Part shown: positions 41,297-47,544 of the stretch, one piece after another | Position numbering within the stretch: position 1 is the stretch's first letter | How the letters are laid out: each line of letters opens with the position of its first letter | Assembly (NCBI RefSeq): GCF_017643905.1 | Contig: NZ_JAEPMO010000011.1 | Coordinates: forward strand, 1-47,544 | DNA: 47,544 bases | Origin: Marivita sp. | Lineage (GTDB): Bacteria > Pseudomonadota > Alphaproteobacteria > Rhodobacterales > Rhodobacteraceae | Reading direction: 5' to 3' | Program-made: the position numbers and the translations under genes | The notes under the pieces: generated by a model | The model's input: only the letters and a program-made list of their open reading frames with translations | Database searches by the model: none | What the model was told of the DNA's origin: nothing

Positions 41297-41707
41297 ATGG
41301 ACTGGATCAAGATCATTCATATTCTTTGCGTCATGGGCTGGATGACGTCGATCTTTGCTGTTCCGCGCGCCCTGATCTACTGGAAACGTGAATATGACCG
41401 GATCGGGGAATTTGGCCCCTTGGGCGACCTCACGATCCGTCTTTACCGGTTTTCTGCTGGACTTGCCGTCATTGCCCTGATCACTGGCATCTGGCTTGCC
41501 GCGATCTGGCAGTTCCCGGCATGGGTTTGGCTCAAGCTGGGTCTCGTGCTGTTGCTCGCCTTGCATTACGCATGGACCGGGCGGTTGGTACTGCGGGCAA
41601 AACGCGGTGTCTTCACTGAATCCGACCGTTACCTGCGCATCTTCAACGAAATCAGCGTGTTCGGCGCAATCGCGATCCTCTGGGTTGTCGTCGTAAAGCC
41701 GTTCTGA
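41297..41707 (+). CDS. CopD/HemJ-like membrane protein
   Basis: 136 residues with four membrane helices. The pattern MDWIKIIHILCVMGWMTSIF with His8, and WLKLGLVLLLALHYAW with a central Lys, resembles HemJ-type protoporphyrinogen oxidases and CopD proteins. True HemJ is usually elsewhere, so this may be a paralogue. It is followed three bases later by the DUF599 gene; both are probably one transcript. Divergent from glcD. Confidence 0.7.
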   Translation: MDWIKIIHILCVMGWMTSIFAVPRALIYWKREYDRIGEFGPLGDLTIRLYRFSAGLAVIALITGIWLAAIWQFPAWVWLKLGLVLLLALHYAWTGRLVLRAKRGVFTESDRYLRIFNEISVFGAIAILWVVVVKPF

Positions 41708-41710
41708 CCA

Positions 41711-42421
41711 ATGGATTGGTTGGACCGCCTGTCACTGTTCACCACATTGGACGCGGTGGGGCTTGGGTTGCTGATTCTGAGCTGGATCGGGTGCAGCCTT
41801 GTCGTCGAGAATGCGCCCAAATCCTACCCGTCAACCTCGCAGATCATGGCCGAGTTCCGCCGCGAATGGATGCGCCAGTTCGTGCGTCGCGATCCGCGCA
41901 TCTTCGACAGCCAGATCATTTCAAGTCTTCGGCAAGGCACGGCGTTTTTCGCGTCGGCCAGCATGATCGCCATCGGTGGCGGGTTCGCGCTTTTGGGCAA
42001 TGCGGAACGGCTGCGCGGTGTGGCGCAGGACCTGACGCTGGAAAGCGACCCGATTTTTCTGCTCGAAGTGAAACTGCTTGTCCTGCTGCTGTTCGCGGCA
42101 AATGCGTTTCTCAAGTTCGTATGGTCGCATCGGTTGTTCGGCTACTGCTCGGTCATCATGGCAGCCGTGCCCAACGACCCCGAAGACCCGCAGGCCCTGC
42201 CCATGGCCTTGCAGGCAGGTGAACTGAACATCACGGCGGCGCGGGGGTACAACCGTGGGCTGCGGGCCGTCTATTTCGGCATTGCGTCATCCGCGTGGTT
42301 GCTGGGGGCGGGGCCGCTCATCCTTGCCACTTTGGTGACGTTGCTGGTCATCTTGCGGCGTGAATTCGCGTCGCAATCGCGGCATGTTCTTATCCATGGG
42401 GCGCCAGACGCGAAAACGTGA
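41711..42421 (+). CDS. DUF599 family membrane protein
   Basis: 236 residues with about four membrane helices (AVGLGLLILSWIGCSLVV, FFASASMIAIGGGFALLG, LLVLLLFAANAFLKFVW, and a last one near LLGAGPLILATLVTLLVIL). Between helices one and two is the RREWMRQFVRRDPRIFD segment typical of DUF599. Function unknown. Starts three bases after the CopD/HemJ-like gene. Confidence 0.82.
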   Translation: MDWLDRLSLFTTLDAVGLGLLILSWIGCSLVVENAPKSYPSTSQIMAEFRREWMRQFVRRDPRIFDSQIISSLRQGTAFFASASMIAIGGGFALLGNAERLRGVAQDLTLESDPIFLLEVKLLVLLLFAANAFLKFVWSHRLFGYCSVIMAAVPNDPEDPQALPMALQAGELNITAARGYNRGLRAVYFGIASSAWLLGAGPLILATLVTLLVILRREFASQSRHVLIHGAPDAKT

Positions 42422-42456
42422 CCGCATGGTGAAGATGGGTCTGCTAGGCTGTGACC

Positions 42457-42789
42457 ATGTTGACCCGTTCACTTCTCGCCCTATGGTGTTTCGCAGCGCC
42501 TGCACTTGCCGATCCACCTGATATTGTCGGGATCGAGGTTTCGGGGGCGCGTGTCTCTGTCATGCTTGCGCATCCTGATACGGGCTGGGACCATTATGCA
42601 GATGGCTGGCGGATCGAGGCGGAAGACGGGACGGTGATTGGCACCCGGGAGTTGCTGCATCCACATGTCGAAGAACAGCCGTTCACCCGCAGTCTGACGG
42701 TCGATGACCTGCCCGATGGTCTGCTGTTCATCCGGGGCAAGTGTTCGGTTGATGGCTGGTCGGATAGGCGTATTGCCCTGACGCGCTGA
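42457..42789 (+). CDS. Small secreted protein of unknown function
   Basis: 110 residues with a signal peptide (MLTRSLLALWCFAAPALA, cleavage about 18) and a beta-rich mature part (SGARVSVMLAHPDTGWDHYADG, LTVDDLPDGLLFIRG). A GTG at 42451 could also be the start. I recognise no named family. It lies 35 bases after the DUF599 gene and before a palindrome-rich gap. Confidence 0.7.
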   Translation: MLTRSLLALWCFAAPALADPPDIVGIEVSGARVSVMLAHPDTGWDHYADGWRIEAEDGTVIGTRELLHPHVEEQPFTRSLTVDDLPDGLLFIRGKCSVDGWSDRRIALTR

Positions 42790-42853
42790 AGGTTACCCCC
42801 AGAGGCAGGAGGCCAAGACCTGTCGCGGTGACCTTTCCATCCCGTCCCCAGAA

Positions 42854-42910
42854 TTTTATGGTGGGGCCGAGATTCTTCGTACGAAGAATCTTAGTCTGGT
42901 CCCCATAAAA
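42854..42910. repeat. Long imperfect inverted repeat with perfect core palindrome
   Basis: TTTTATGG...GGGGCC on the left pairs with GGTCCCCATAAAA on the right. In the middle, 42870-42891 is a perfect 22-bp palindrome (AGATTCTTCG / CGAAGAATCT). It lies in a 196-base gap with no gene. A small inverted repeat element or a bidirectional terminator are both possible. Confidence 0.6.
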
Positions 42911-42946
42911 AACTGTGAACGGGAAAGGGAACTGAACCTGACCCAA

Positions 42947-42964
42947 TGTTTCGCGCGCGAAACA
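42947..42964. repeat. 18-bp perfect palindrome TGTTTCGCG/CGCGAAACA
   Basis: A perfect palindrome that lies 22 bases past the trhO stop, on the plus side. Its TTTCG..CGAAA form is like the cores at 21658-21706 and 42870-42891. Terminator for trhO or a member of a dispersed palindrome family. Confidence 0.55.
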
Positions 42965-42985
42965 ATAGGACCAGTTCGGACCTAT

Positions 42986-43906
42986 TTACGTCTCGTCAAC
43001 CACATCCGCGTGCAGATGCCGCTCGCCTCGCGCCTCGGCGAGCCGGATCTGTTTCTGCCGCTCCCGGAACCGAGCCTTGTCCTCGTCCGAGGTCTCTTCG
43101 ATGCAAAGGTGACAGGACACGCCGTGCTCATACTCGGGGCGATTTTTATCATCCGGTAAAATCGGGCGACGGCAGGCATGGCACAGCAAATGCGGCCCTT
43201 CCTTCAACCCATGCCCGACCGATACGCGCCCATCAAAAACAAAGCATTCTCCCTGCCAGGTGCTCTGCTCGGCGGGCACCTCTTCAAGGTATTTCAGGAT
43301 GCCACCCTTTAGGTGATAGACCTCTTCCACTCCCTGACTGAGCAGGTAATTGGTGGATTTTTCGCAGCGAATGCCGCCGGTGCAGAACATCACGATGCGC
43401 TTGTTGTGAAAGCGGTCCTTGTTCTTTTCCCACCACTCCGGAAATTCGCGGAAGCTGTCGGTCTTGGGATCGACTGCACCTTCAAAGGTCCCGATGGCGA
43501 CCTCGTAATCGTTGCGGGTGTCGATCACAGCCACGTCCGGGCTTTGGATCAGCTCGTTCCACTCAGACGGCTGAACGTAATGGCCCACCTTCGCACGCGG
43601 ATCGACATCCGGCACGCCCATCGTGACGATCTCTTTCTTCAGCCGGACCTTCATGCGAGGGAAAGGGCGCTCTTTCGCAGTCGAAAGTTTCCATTCCAGA
43701 TCGGCGCAGCCGGGAAGGGCGCGCAGGTGGGTTAACAAAGCGTTAATGCCCGCTTCGGGTCCGGCAACCGTGCCATTGATGCCTTCCTTCGCCAGCAGCA
43801 GCGTGCCCGTGATCGCATGGTCGCGACATACGGCCAGCAACGGCTCCCGCAGGGCGGCGGGGTCGTCGAAGCGGGTGAAGTGGTAGAGTGCGCAAACCGT
43901 AAACAT
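42986..43906 (-). CDS. trhO: tRNA uridine-5-oxyacetic acid pathway hydroxylase TrhO
   Basis: Rhodanese-domain protein (UPF0176 type) that hydroxylates U34 of tRNA. 306 residues from the ATG at 43906 ([16 protein letters not shown]); the frame to 43993 adds an unlikely leader. The rhodanese loop [12 protein letters not shown] at about 198-209 holds the catalytic Cys. A C-terminal Cys cluster ([10 protein letters not shown] and VSCHLCIEE) probably binds metal. Role taken from the characterised family. Confidence 0.9.
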   Translation of the reverse strand: MFTVCALYHFTRFDDPAALREPLLAVCRDHAITGTLLLAKEGINGTVAGPEAGINALLTHLRALPGCADLEWKLSTAKERPFPRMKVRLKKEIVTMGVPDVDPRAKVGHYVQPSEWNELIQSPDVAVIDTRNDYEVAIGTFEGAVDPKTDSFREFPEWWEKNKDRFHNKRIVMFCTGGIRCEKSTNYLLSQGVEEVYHLKGGILKYLEEVPAEQSTWQGECFVFDGRVSVGHGLKEGPHLLCHACRRPILPDDKNRPEYEHGVSCHLCIEETSDEDKARFRERQKQIRLAEARGERHLHADVVDET

Positions 43907-44019
43907 GGGCGCTGGATTACGCCTCGAATCCCTTACAGGCAAGGTTCCTGAATGCCGCAACCCTTGACCCTTGGGGGCAGGGTTCTTACCCAAGGCTTAC
44001 CCAAGAGGAGGCTTGTCCC

Positions 44020-44613
44020 ATGTCCGCGCTGATCGTCATCGACGTGCAAAACGATTTCTGCCCCGGAGGTGCGCTGGCGGTGCCCGAAGGTGATCAGATT
44101 GTTCCCGGCATCAACGCGTTGATGGCAGAGGCCGAGTCGGTGGTGCTGACGCAGGACTGGCACCCGGCGGATCATGCGAGCTTTGCCTCGCAGCATGACG
44201 GGCAGGATCCATACGGTCTGATCGAGATGCCGTACGGTCCGCAGGTGCTCTGGCCGGACCATTGTGTGATCGGGTCCGACGGTTCGGCGTTTCACGCGGG
44301 CCTGAATACCAACCGCGCCGAGATGGTGATCCGCAAAGGGTTCCGCCGCGCCATCGACAGCTATTCGGCGTTTTTCGAGAATGACCATACGACGCCGACC
44401 GGGCTGGAAGGCTATCTGCGCACGCGGGGCATCACGCAGTTGATGATGGTGGGCCTCGCCACCGATTTCTGCGTCGCTTATTCCGCAATTGATGCGGCCA
44501 AGCTGGGCTTTGATGTGACCGTGAAACTGGATCTCTGCCGGGCAATTGATTTGAACGGATCGCTTGAGACTGCCAAGGCTGATATGCTCAAGGCCGGTGT
44601 GACTCTGGCATGA
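44020..44613 (+). CDS. pncA: Nicotinamidase PncA
   Basis: Hydrolyses nicotinamide to nicotinate, the first step of NAD salvage. 197 residues. Catalytic Asp8 in VIDVQNDFCPGG, metal site DWHPADHASF at about 46-55, Lys in VIRKGF and Cys in ATDFCVAYSAIDA. RBS AAGAGGAGG precedes the ATG. Overlaps the YkgJ-like gene by four bases. pncB lies 1.3 kb downstream on the same strand. Confidence 0.95.
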   Translation: MSALIVIDVQNDFCPGGALAVPEGDQIVPGINALMAEAESVVLTQDWHPADHASFASQHDGQDPYGLIEMPYGPQVLWPDHCVIGSDGSAFHAGLNTNRAEMVIRKGFRRAIDSYSAFFENDHTTPTGLEGYLRTRGITQLMMVGLATDFCVAYSAIDAAKLGFDVTVKLDLCRAIDLNGSLETAKADMLKAGVTLA

Positions 44614-45311
44614 GCAAAGCGCCGACGCTCCTTGACCGTCTGAGCAAGGTCCGCTCTGGCAGCGCGCCCGAGGTGACCGACCGCGCACGGCGGGGGTTGA
44701 TGGCGTTTGTCGGCGCGCAGGTGGATGCGGGACGTGCAAGCAAAGAGCTTGCCGATGGCACCGCCGCGACCGGAATCGGGCGGGTGGCCCTATCCGCGAT
44801 GTCGCCGCAGGGCTTGGCCTGTGCGGACGGCTGTGCGTTCTGCTGCATCCTATCGGGAGATGATGGCGGGACGATCACCGAGGCTGAAGCCATCGCGCTG
44901 CACAGCGCACTTGCGCCCTTGGCGGGGCAACCCGATGGGCGTGCGTGGCACCCCAAGGCCTGTCCCTCGCTTGACCCGGAGACGCGCAGCTGCCGCGCCT
45001 ATGACGCGCGGCCGATGATCTGCCGGGCCTATGTCTCGACCGATGTGGAGGCGTGCAAGTCCGTTTCCGAGGGTCAGGCGGCCAGCGGGCCGGGCACGCT
45101 CGGGCCATATCACACGTATCTGGCTGCGATTGGCCTCAGTCGTGCCGCGCTGAAAGGGGTGAAGCGTGTGTCGACCTATGCGCTCGCCAAGGTAGCGGCA
45201 GCGGCGGTGGAGGGGGCGTCGCTGGATGACGCTCTGGCTTCCGCGCGTCACAAGCCTACTGAACTGGACGAAGAACTGAAGCGCAGCAAGCGGGATTTGT
45301 CGCGGGCCTGA
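44610..45311 (+). CDS. YkgJ-like cysteine-cluster protein
   Basis: 233 residues with a Cys cluster of the YkgJ type: CADGCAFCC near 71-79, CPSLDPETRSCRAYDARPMICRAY near 118-141. This arrangement probably binds zinc or iron-sulfur. The C-terminal third is helical and charged. Translationally coupled to pncA (ATGA overlap), but the family is not known to act in NAD metabolism. Function unknown. Confidence 0.8.
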   Translation: MSKAPTLLDRLSKVRSGSAPEVTDRARRGLMAFVGAQVDAGRASKELADGTAATGIGRVALSAMSPQGLACADGCAFCCILSGDDGGTITEAEAIALHSALAPLAGQPDGRAWHPKACPSLDPETRSCRAYDARPMICRAYVSTDVEACKSVSEGQAASGPGTLGPYHTYLAAIGLSRAALKGVKRVSTYALAKVAAAAVEGASLDDALASARHKPTELDEELKRSKRDLSRA

Positions 45312-45432
45312 GCCCTGTGGTTCAAGCAGCGCAGTTTACGCTTTGCGACGCAGAAGTTGGTGGTTTCCCCCTTTGTTCTGAGTCGCAAGTTTCGTAAGCT
45401 GCTAGAAACAAGACCGTCAGAGGCACCGAGCC

Positions 45433-45888
45433 ATGTTCGAACGTATCCTTGCGCTGTTTGACAAAACAACGCCGACCACACCGTTGCCGCCCGCCGATGC
45501 GAAATACGCTTTGGGCGCGCTCATGGTCCGCACCGCAATGGCGGACAAGGCGTATCTGTTCCAGGAGGTGGAAGAGATCGACCGCGTGCTGGCCAAGATG
45601 TACGGGCTCAAGCCGCTGGAGGCGGCCAAGATGCGCGCCCAGTGCGAAAAGCTGGAGCATGAACTGCCCAAGACGGCCGATCTCGCGGCGATCCTGACCG
45701 AGAACATCAGCACAGAGAAACGCGAGGCTGCAGTCGCAGCGTTGTGGGATGTGGTCTATGCGGATGGCAATCGGCATGCCAAGGAAGACTTGCTTGTCGG
45801 CGAGATTGCCGGGCTGTTGGGCGTGGACGAGGCGACCTGCGAACGCATCCGCGATGAAGAGGTCGCGAACTGGGACAAGAACCACTGA
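45433..45888 (+). CDS. TerB-family tellurite-resistance-like protein
   Basis: 151-residue helical protein. YALGALMVRTAMADKAYLFQE and AALWDVVYADGNRHAKEDLL are the paired acidic-helix repeats of TerB/DjlA-type domains, ending in EVANWDKNH. The acidic residues may bind metal. 121 bases after the YkgJ-like gene and 60 before pncB. No other ter gene is adjacent, so tellurite resistance is not implied. Confidence 0.85.
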   Translation: MFERILALFDKTTPTTPLPPADAKYALGALMVRTAMADKAYLFQEVEEIDRVLAKMYGLKPLEAAKMRAQCEKLEHELPKTADLAAILTENISTEKREAAVAALWDVVYADGNRHAKEDLLVGEIAGLLGVDEATCERIRDEEVANWDKNH

Positions 45889-45948
45889 CACTGGACAAGT
45901 CGGGGTTGGATTGATCTAAGCGAGGCGCCTGCGCCCTTGGAGACCATC

Positions 45949-47241
45949 ATGGTTGATATCGCCACCCGTGTCTGGAACCACAAATGGAAGATCGACCCCA
46001 TCGTGCGGTCGCTCATCGATACGGATTTTTACAAGCTGCTGATGTGCCAATCGGTGTTTCGCAACAAGCGCGACACGCAGGTGACGTTCAGCCTCATCAA
46101 CCGGTCGTCGCATGTGCCCTTGGCCAAGCTGATCGACGAGGGCGAATTGCGCGAGCAGCTTGACCACATCCGGTCGCTGTCTCTGCGGCGCAACGAAAGC
46201 ACGTGGCTGCGCGGTAACACGTTTTACGGCAAGCGGCAGATGTTCCGCTCGGATTTCATGGAGTGGTTCGAGCAGTTGCGCCTGCCGCCCTATCACCTTG
46301 AGCGGGTGGGCGATCAGTACGAGCTGACATTCGAGGGCGCGTGGCCAGAGGTGATGCTGTGGGAAATTCCGGCGCTTGCGGTGCTGATGGAGCTGCGCGG
46401 GCGCGCGGTTCTGAACGACATGGGGCGGTTCGAGTTGCAGGTGCTTTACGCCCGCGCAATGACCAAGCTTTGGGAAAAGATCGAACTTTTGCGCGTGGAC
46501 CCGACGTTGCGCATCGCCGATTTTGGCACGCGGCGGCGGCATTCGTTCCTGTGGCAGGATTGGTGTGTGCAAGCGATGGTCGAGGGGTTGGGTGACAGCT
46601 TTGTTGGCACGTCGAACTGCCTGATCGCCAAGAACCGCGACCTTGAGGCGATTGGTACCAACGCGCATGAACTGCCCATGGTCTATGCCGCCTTGGCCGA
46701 GGATGACGTGGCTTTGGCAAAGGCGCCTTATGACGTGTTGGCGGATTGGCACGAGGAACACGAAGGCAATCTGCGGATGATCCTGCCGGACACCTATGGG
46801 ACCGAGGGTTTCCTGAAGAATGCGCCGGACTGGTTGGCGGGCTGGACGGGTATCCGGATCGATTCAGGTGATCCTGCAACCGGGGCCGAAACTGCGATCC
46901 GCTGGTGGAAAGAGCGCGGCGAGGATCCGACGAAGAAGCTGGTGATTTTCTCGGATGGGCTCGACGTGGACAAGATCCTTGAATTGCAGCGACAGTTCGC
47001 CGGGCGTGTACGTGTGTCCTTCGGCTGGGGGACGTTGCTGACCAATGACTTCCGTGGGCTGACGCCGGATGATCGGCTGGCGCCGTTCAGCCTTGTCTGC
47101 AAGGCGGTGGAAGCCAACGGGAAACCGACGGTGAAACTGTCGGACAACCCCAACAAGGCGATGGGACCGCAGGACGAGATTGCCCGGTACAAGCGCGTGT
47201 TCGACGTTGGCACGCAGGAGCGGCTTGACGTGGTGGTCTGA
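45949..47241 (+). CDS. pncB: Nicotinate phosphoribosyltransferase PncB
   Basis: Converts nicotinate and PRPP to nicotinate mononucleotide with ATP use. 430 residues from the ATG at 45949, with TTGGAGACC upstream; a TTG 12 bases earlier is less likely. Key features: FYKLLMCQSVF near the start, FGTRRRHSF, the phosphorylated His region GTNAHELPM and the phosphate-binding GIRIDSGDP and IFSDGLDVDK. Works with pncA in NAD salvage. Confidence 0.95.
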   Translation: MVDIATRVWNHKWKIDPIVRSLIDTDFYKLLMCQSVFRNKRDTQVTFSLINRSSHVPLAKLIDEGELREQLDHIRSLSLRRNESTWLRGNTFYGKRQMFRSDFMEWFEQLRLPPYHLERVGDQYELTFEGAWPEVMLWEIPALAVLMELRGRAVLNDMGRFELQVLYARAMTKLWEKIELLRVDPTLRIADFGTRRRHSFLWQDWCVQAMVEGLGDSFVGTSNCLIAKNRDLEAIGTNAHELPMVYAALAEDDVALAKAPYDVLADWHEEHEGNLRMILPDTYGTEGFLKNAPDWLAGWTGIRIDSGDPATGAETAIRWWKERGEDPTKKLVIFSDGLDVDKILELQRQFAGRVRVSFGWGTLLTNDFRGLTPDDRLAPFSLVCKAVEANGKPTVKLSDNPNKAMGPQDEIARYKRVFDVGTQERLDVVV

Positions 47242-47475
47242 CCTGGAAGGCCTGTGCGAGGCATCACCGGTCGGCGGAAAATCCCGCATATCGAGAAAAT
47301 ATATATTTCAGGTGTTGATTAGATCCCGACCTGAAACTAGCTCTCCTGTGTCTAGCTGACGCAGGGTCACTCTGTGTCATGGAGGAAGCTGGACTGTCCA
47401 TAAATCGTCCGTCCTGAACAACGCCCAAGCTGTTGATAATGAATGAATAAACTGTGATTCCTGTAGCCATTTCCC

Positions 47476-47509
47476 GCAGGGTTTTGTATTATTGCATTGA
47501 AAACCCTGC
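47476..47509. repeat. Inverted repeat GCAGGGTTTT-N14-AAAACCCTGC
   Basis: Exact 10-bp arms around an AT-rich 14-base loop. It lies in the 282-base AT-rich gap (47242-47523) after pncB, which has no other gene. It is close to a possible transposase start and could be an insertion-sequence end or att-like feature. Confidence 0.4.
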
Positions 47510-47523
47510 AATTTGGTCTTGCC

Positions 47524-47544
47524 ATGAAGCACCGTAGTCGCCTG
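47524..47544 (+). CDS. Possible start of an IS30-like transposase (partial)
   Basis: An ATG opens MKHRSRL, which runs off the window. From memory, IS30-family transposases of this group begin MKHRTR or similar. Seven residues are far too few to be sure. The AT-rich flank and hairpin are consistent with an element end. Confidence 0.25.

Noticed and set aside
42728-42946. 72-codon minus-strand frame in the palindrome-rich gap
   Set aside because: Runs through the palindromes, has no RBS and no protein features.
45433-45888. Tellurite resistance operon
   Set aside because: Only a lone TerB-type gene is present and the coiled-coil protein at 18220 is not a secure TelA; no ter partners.
1-47544. 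CRISPR arrays, tRNA and rRNA genes
   Set aside because: No regularly spaced repeats, no tRNA cloverleaf and no rRNA-like segments seen on reading the window.

Overview
The window looks like chromosomal DNA of a marine alphaproteobacterium of the Rhodobacterales (Roseobacter group). It is GC-rich and gene-dense. It carries xsc-based sulfonate dissimilation with a SoeABC-type sulfite dehydrogenase, a heterotetrameric sarcosine-oxidase-type operon, glcDEF, and several small families (DUF1523, DUF599, YkgJ, TerB) that I associate with this group. The taxon is inferred from gene content only. I saw no rRNA, tRNA or CRISPR array.

Region 1 (0.5-10.2 kb) is a C2-sulfonate node. Xsc cleaves sulfoacetaldehyde to acetyl phosphate and sulfite. 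AckA and Pta process acetyl phosphate, and a citrate-synthase-family enzyme can draw acetyl-CoA onward. SoeA, SoeB and SoeC, with a previously unlabelled 54-residue membrane peptide between soeA and soeB, would oxidise the sulfite and feed electrons to quinone. pta lies antisense between ackA and the citrate synthase gene.

Region 2 (10.2-11.7 kb) holds a LacI-family regulator translationally coupled to a SnoaL-like gene. I find three near-identical LacI-type palindromes in the window, of the form TGYAWNCGNWTGCA: before soeA, before the SnoaL-lacI pair, and before a second, two-domain SnoaL gene at 22.7 kb. They outline a small local regulon.

Region 3 (11.8-20.0 kb) is an eight-gene minus-strand cluster around an AAA+ ATPase. 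It contains a coiled-coil protein, several small or bitopic membrane proteins, two soluble proteins of unknown function and an AT-rich 222-residue membrane protein that looks inserted. A secreted protein is divergently transcribed beside it. This is the best candidate for an undescribed system. Region 4 (20.1-23.5 kb) has a cupin plus glycine-amidinotransferase-like pair, the two-domain SnoaL protein and an XRE-cupin regulator.

Region 5 (23.8-31.8 kb) has an orphan HisKA_2-type histidine kinase, a hidden 50-residue membrane peptide, and a soxBDAG operon whose SoxD lacks the expected zinc ligands. Region 6 (31.0-37.2 kb) has an alpha/beta hydrolase, a GabD-type dehydrogenase, a phytase-like secreted protein behind a good PhoB box, Hsp20 and a trypsin-like protease. 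Region 7 (37.3-47.2 kb) has glcDEF, two membrane proteins, TrhO, and an NAD-salvage stretch (pncA, YkgJ-like, TerB, pncB). The two window edges may touch mobile elements: an unassigned C-terminal fragment on the left, and an AT-rich hairpin followed by a possible IS30-like start on the right. Intergenic palindromes of the form TTCG..CGAA recur at 21.7 and 42.9 kb.
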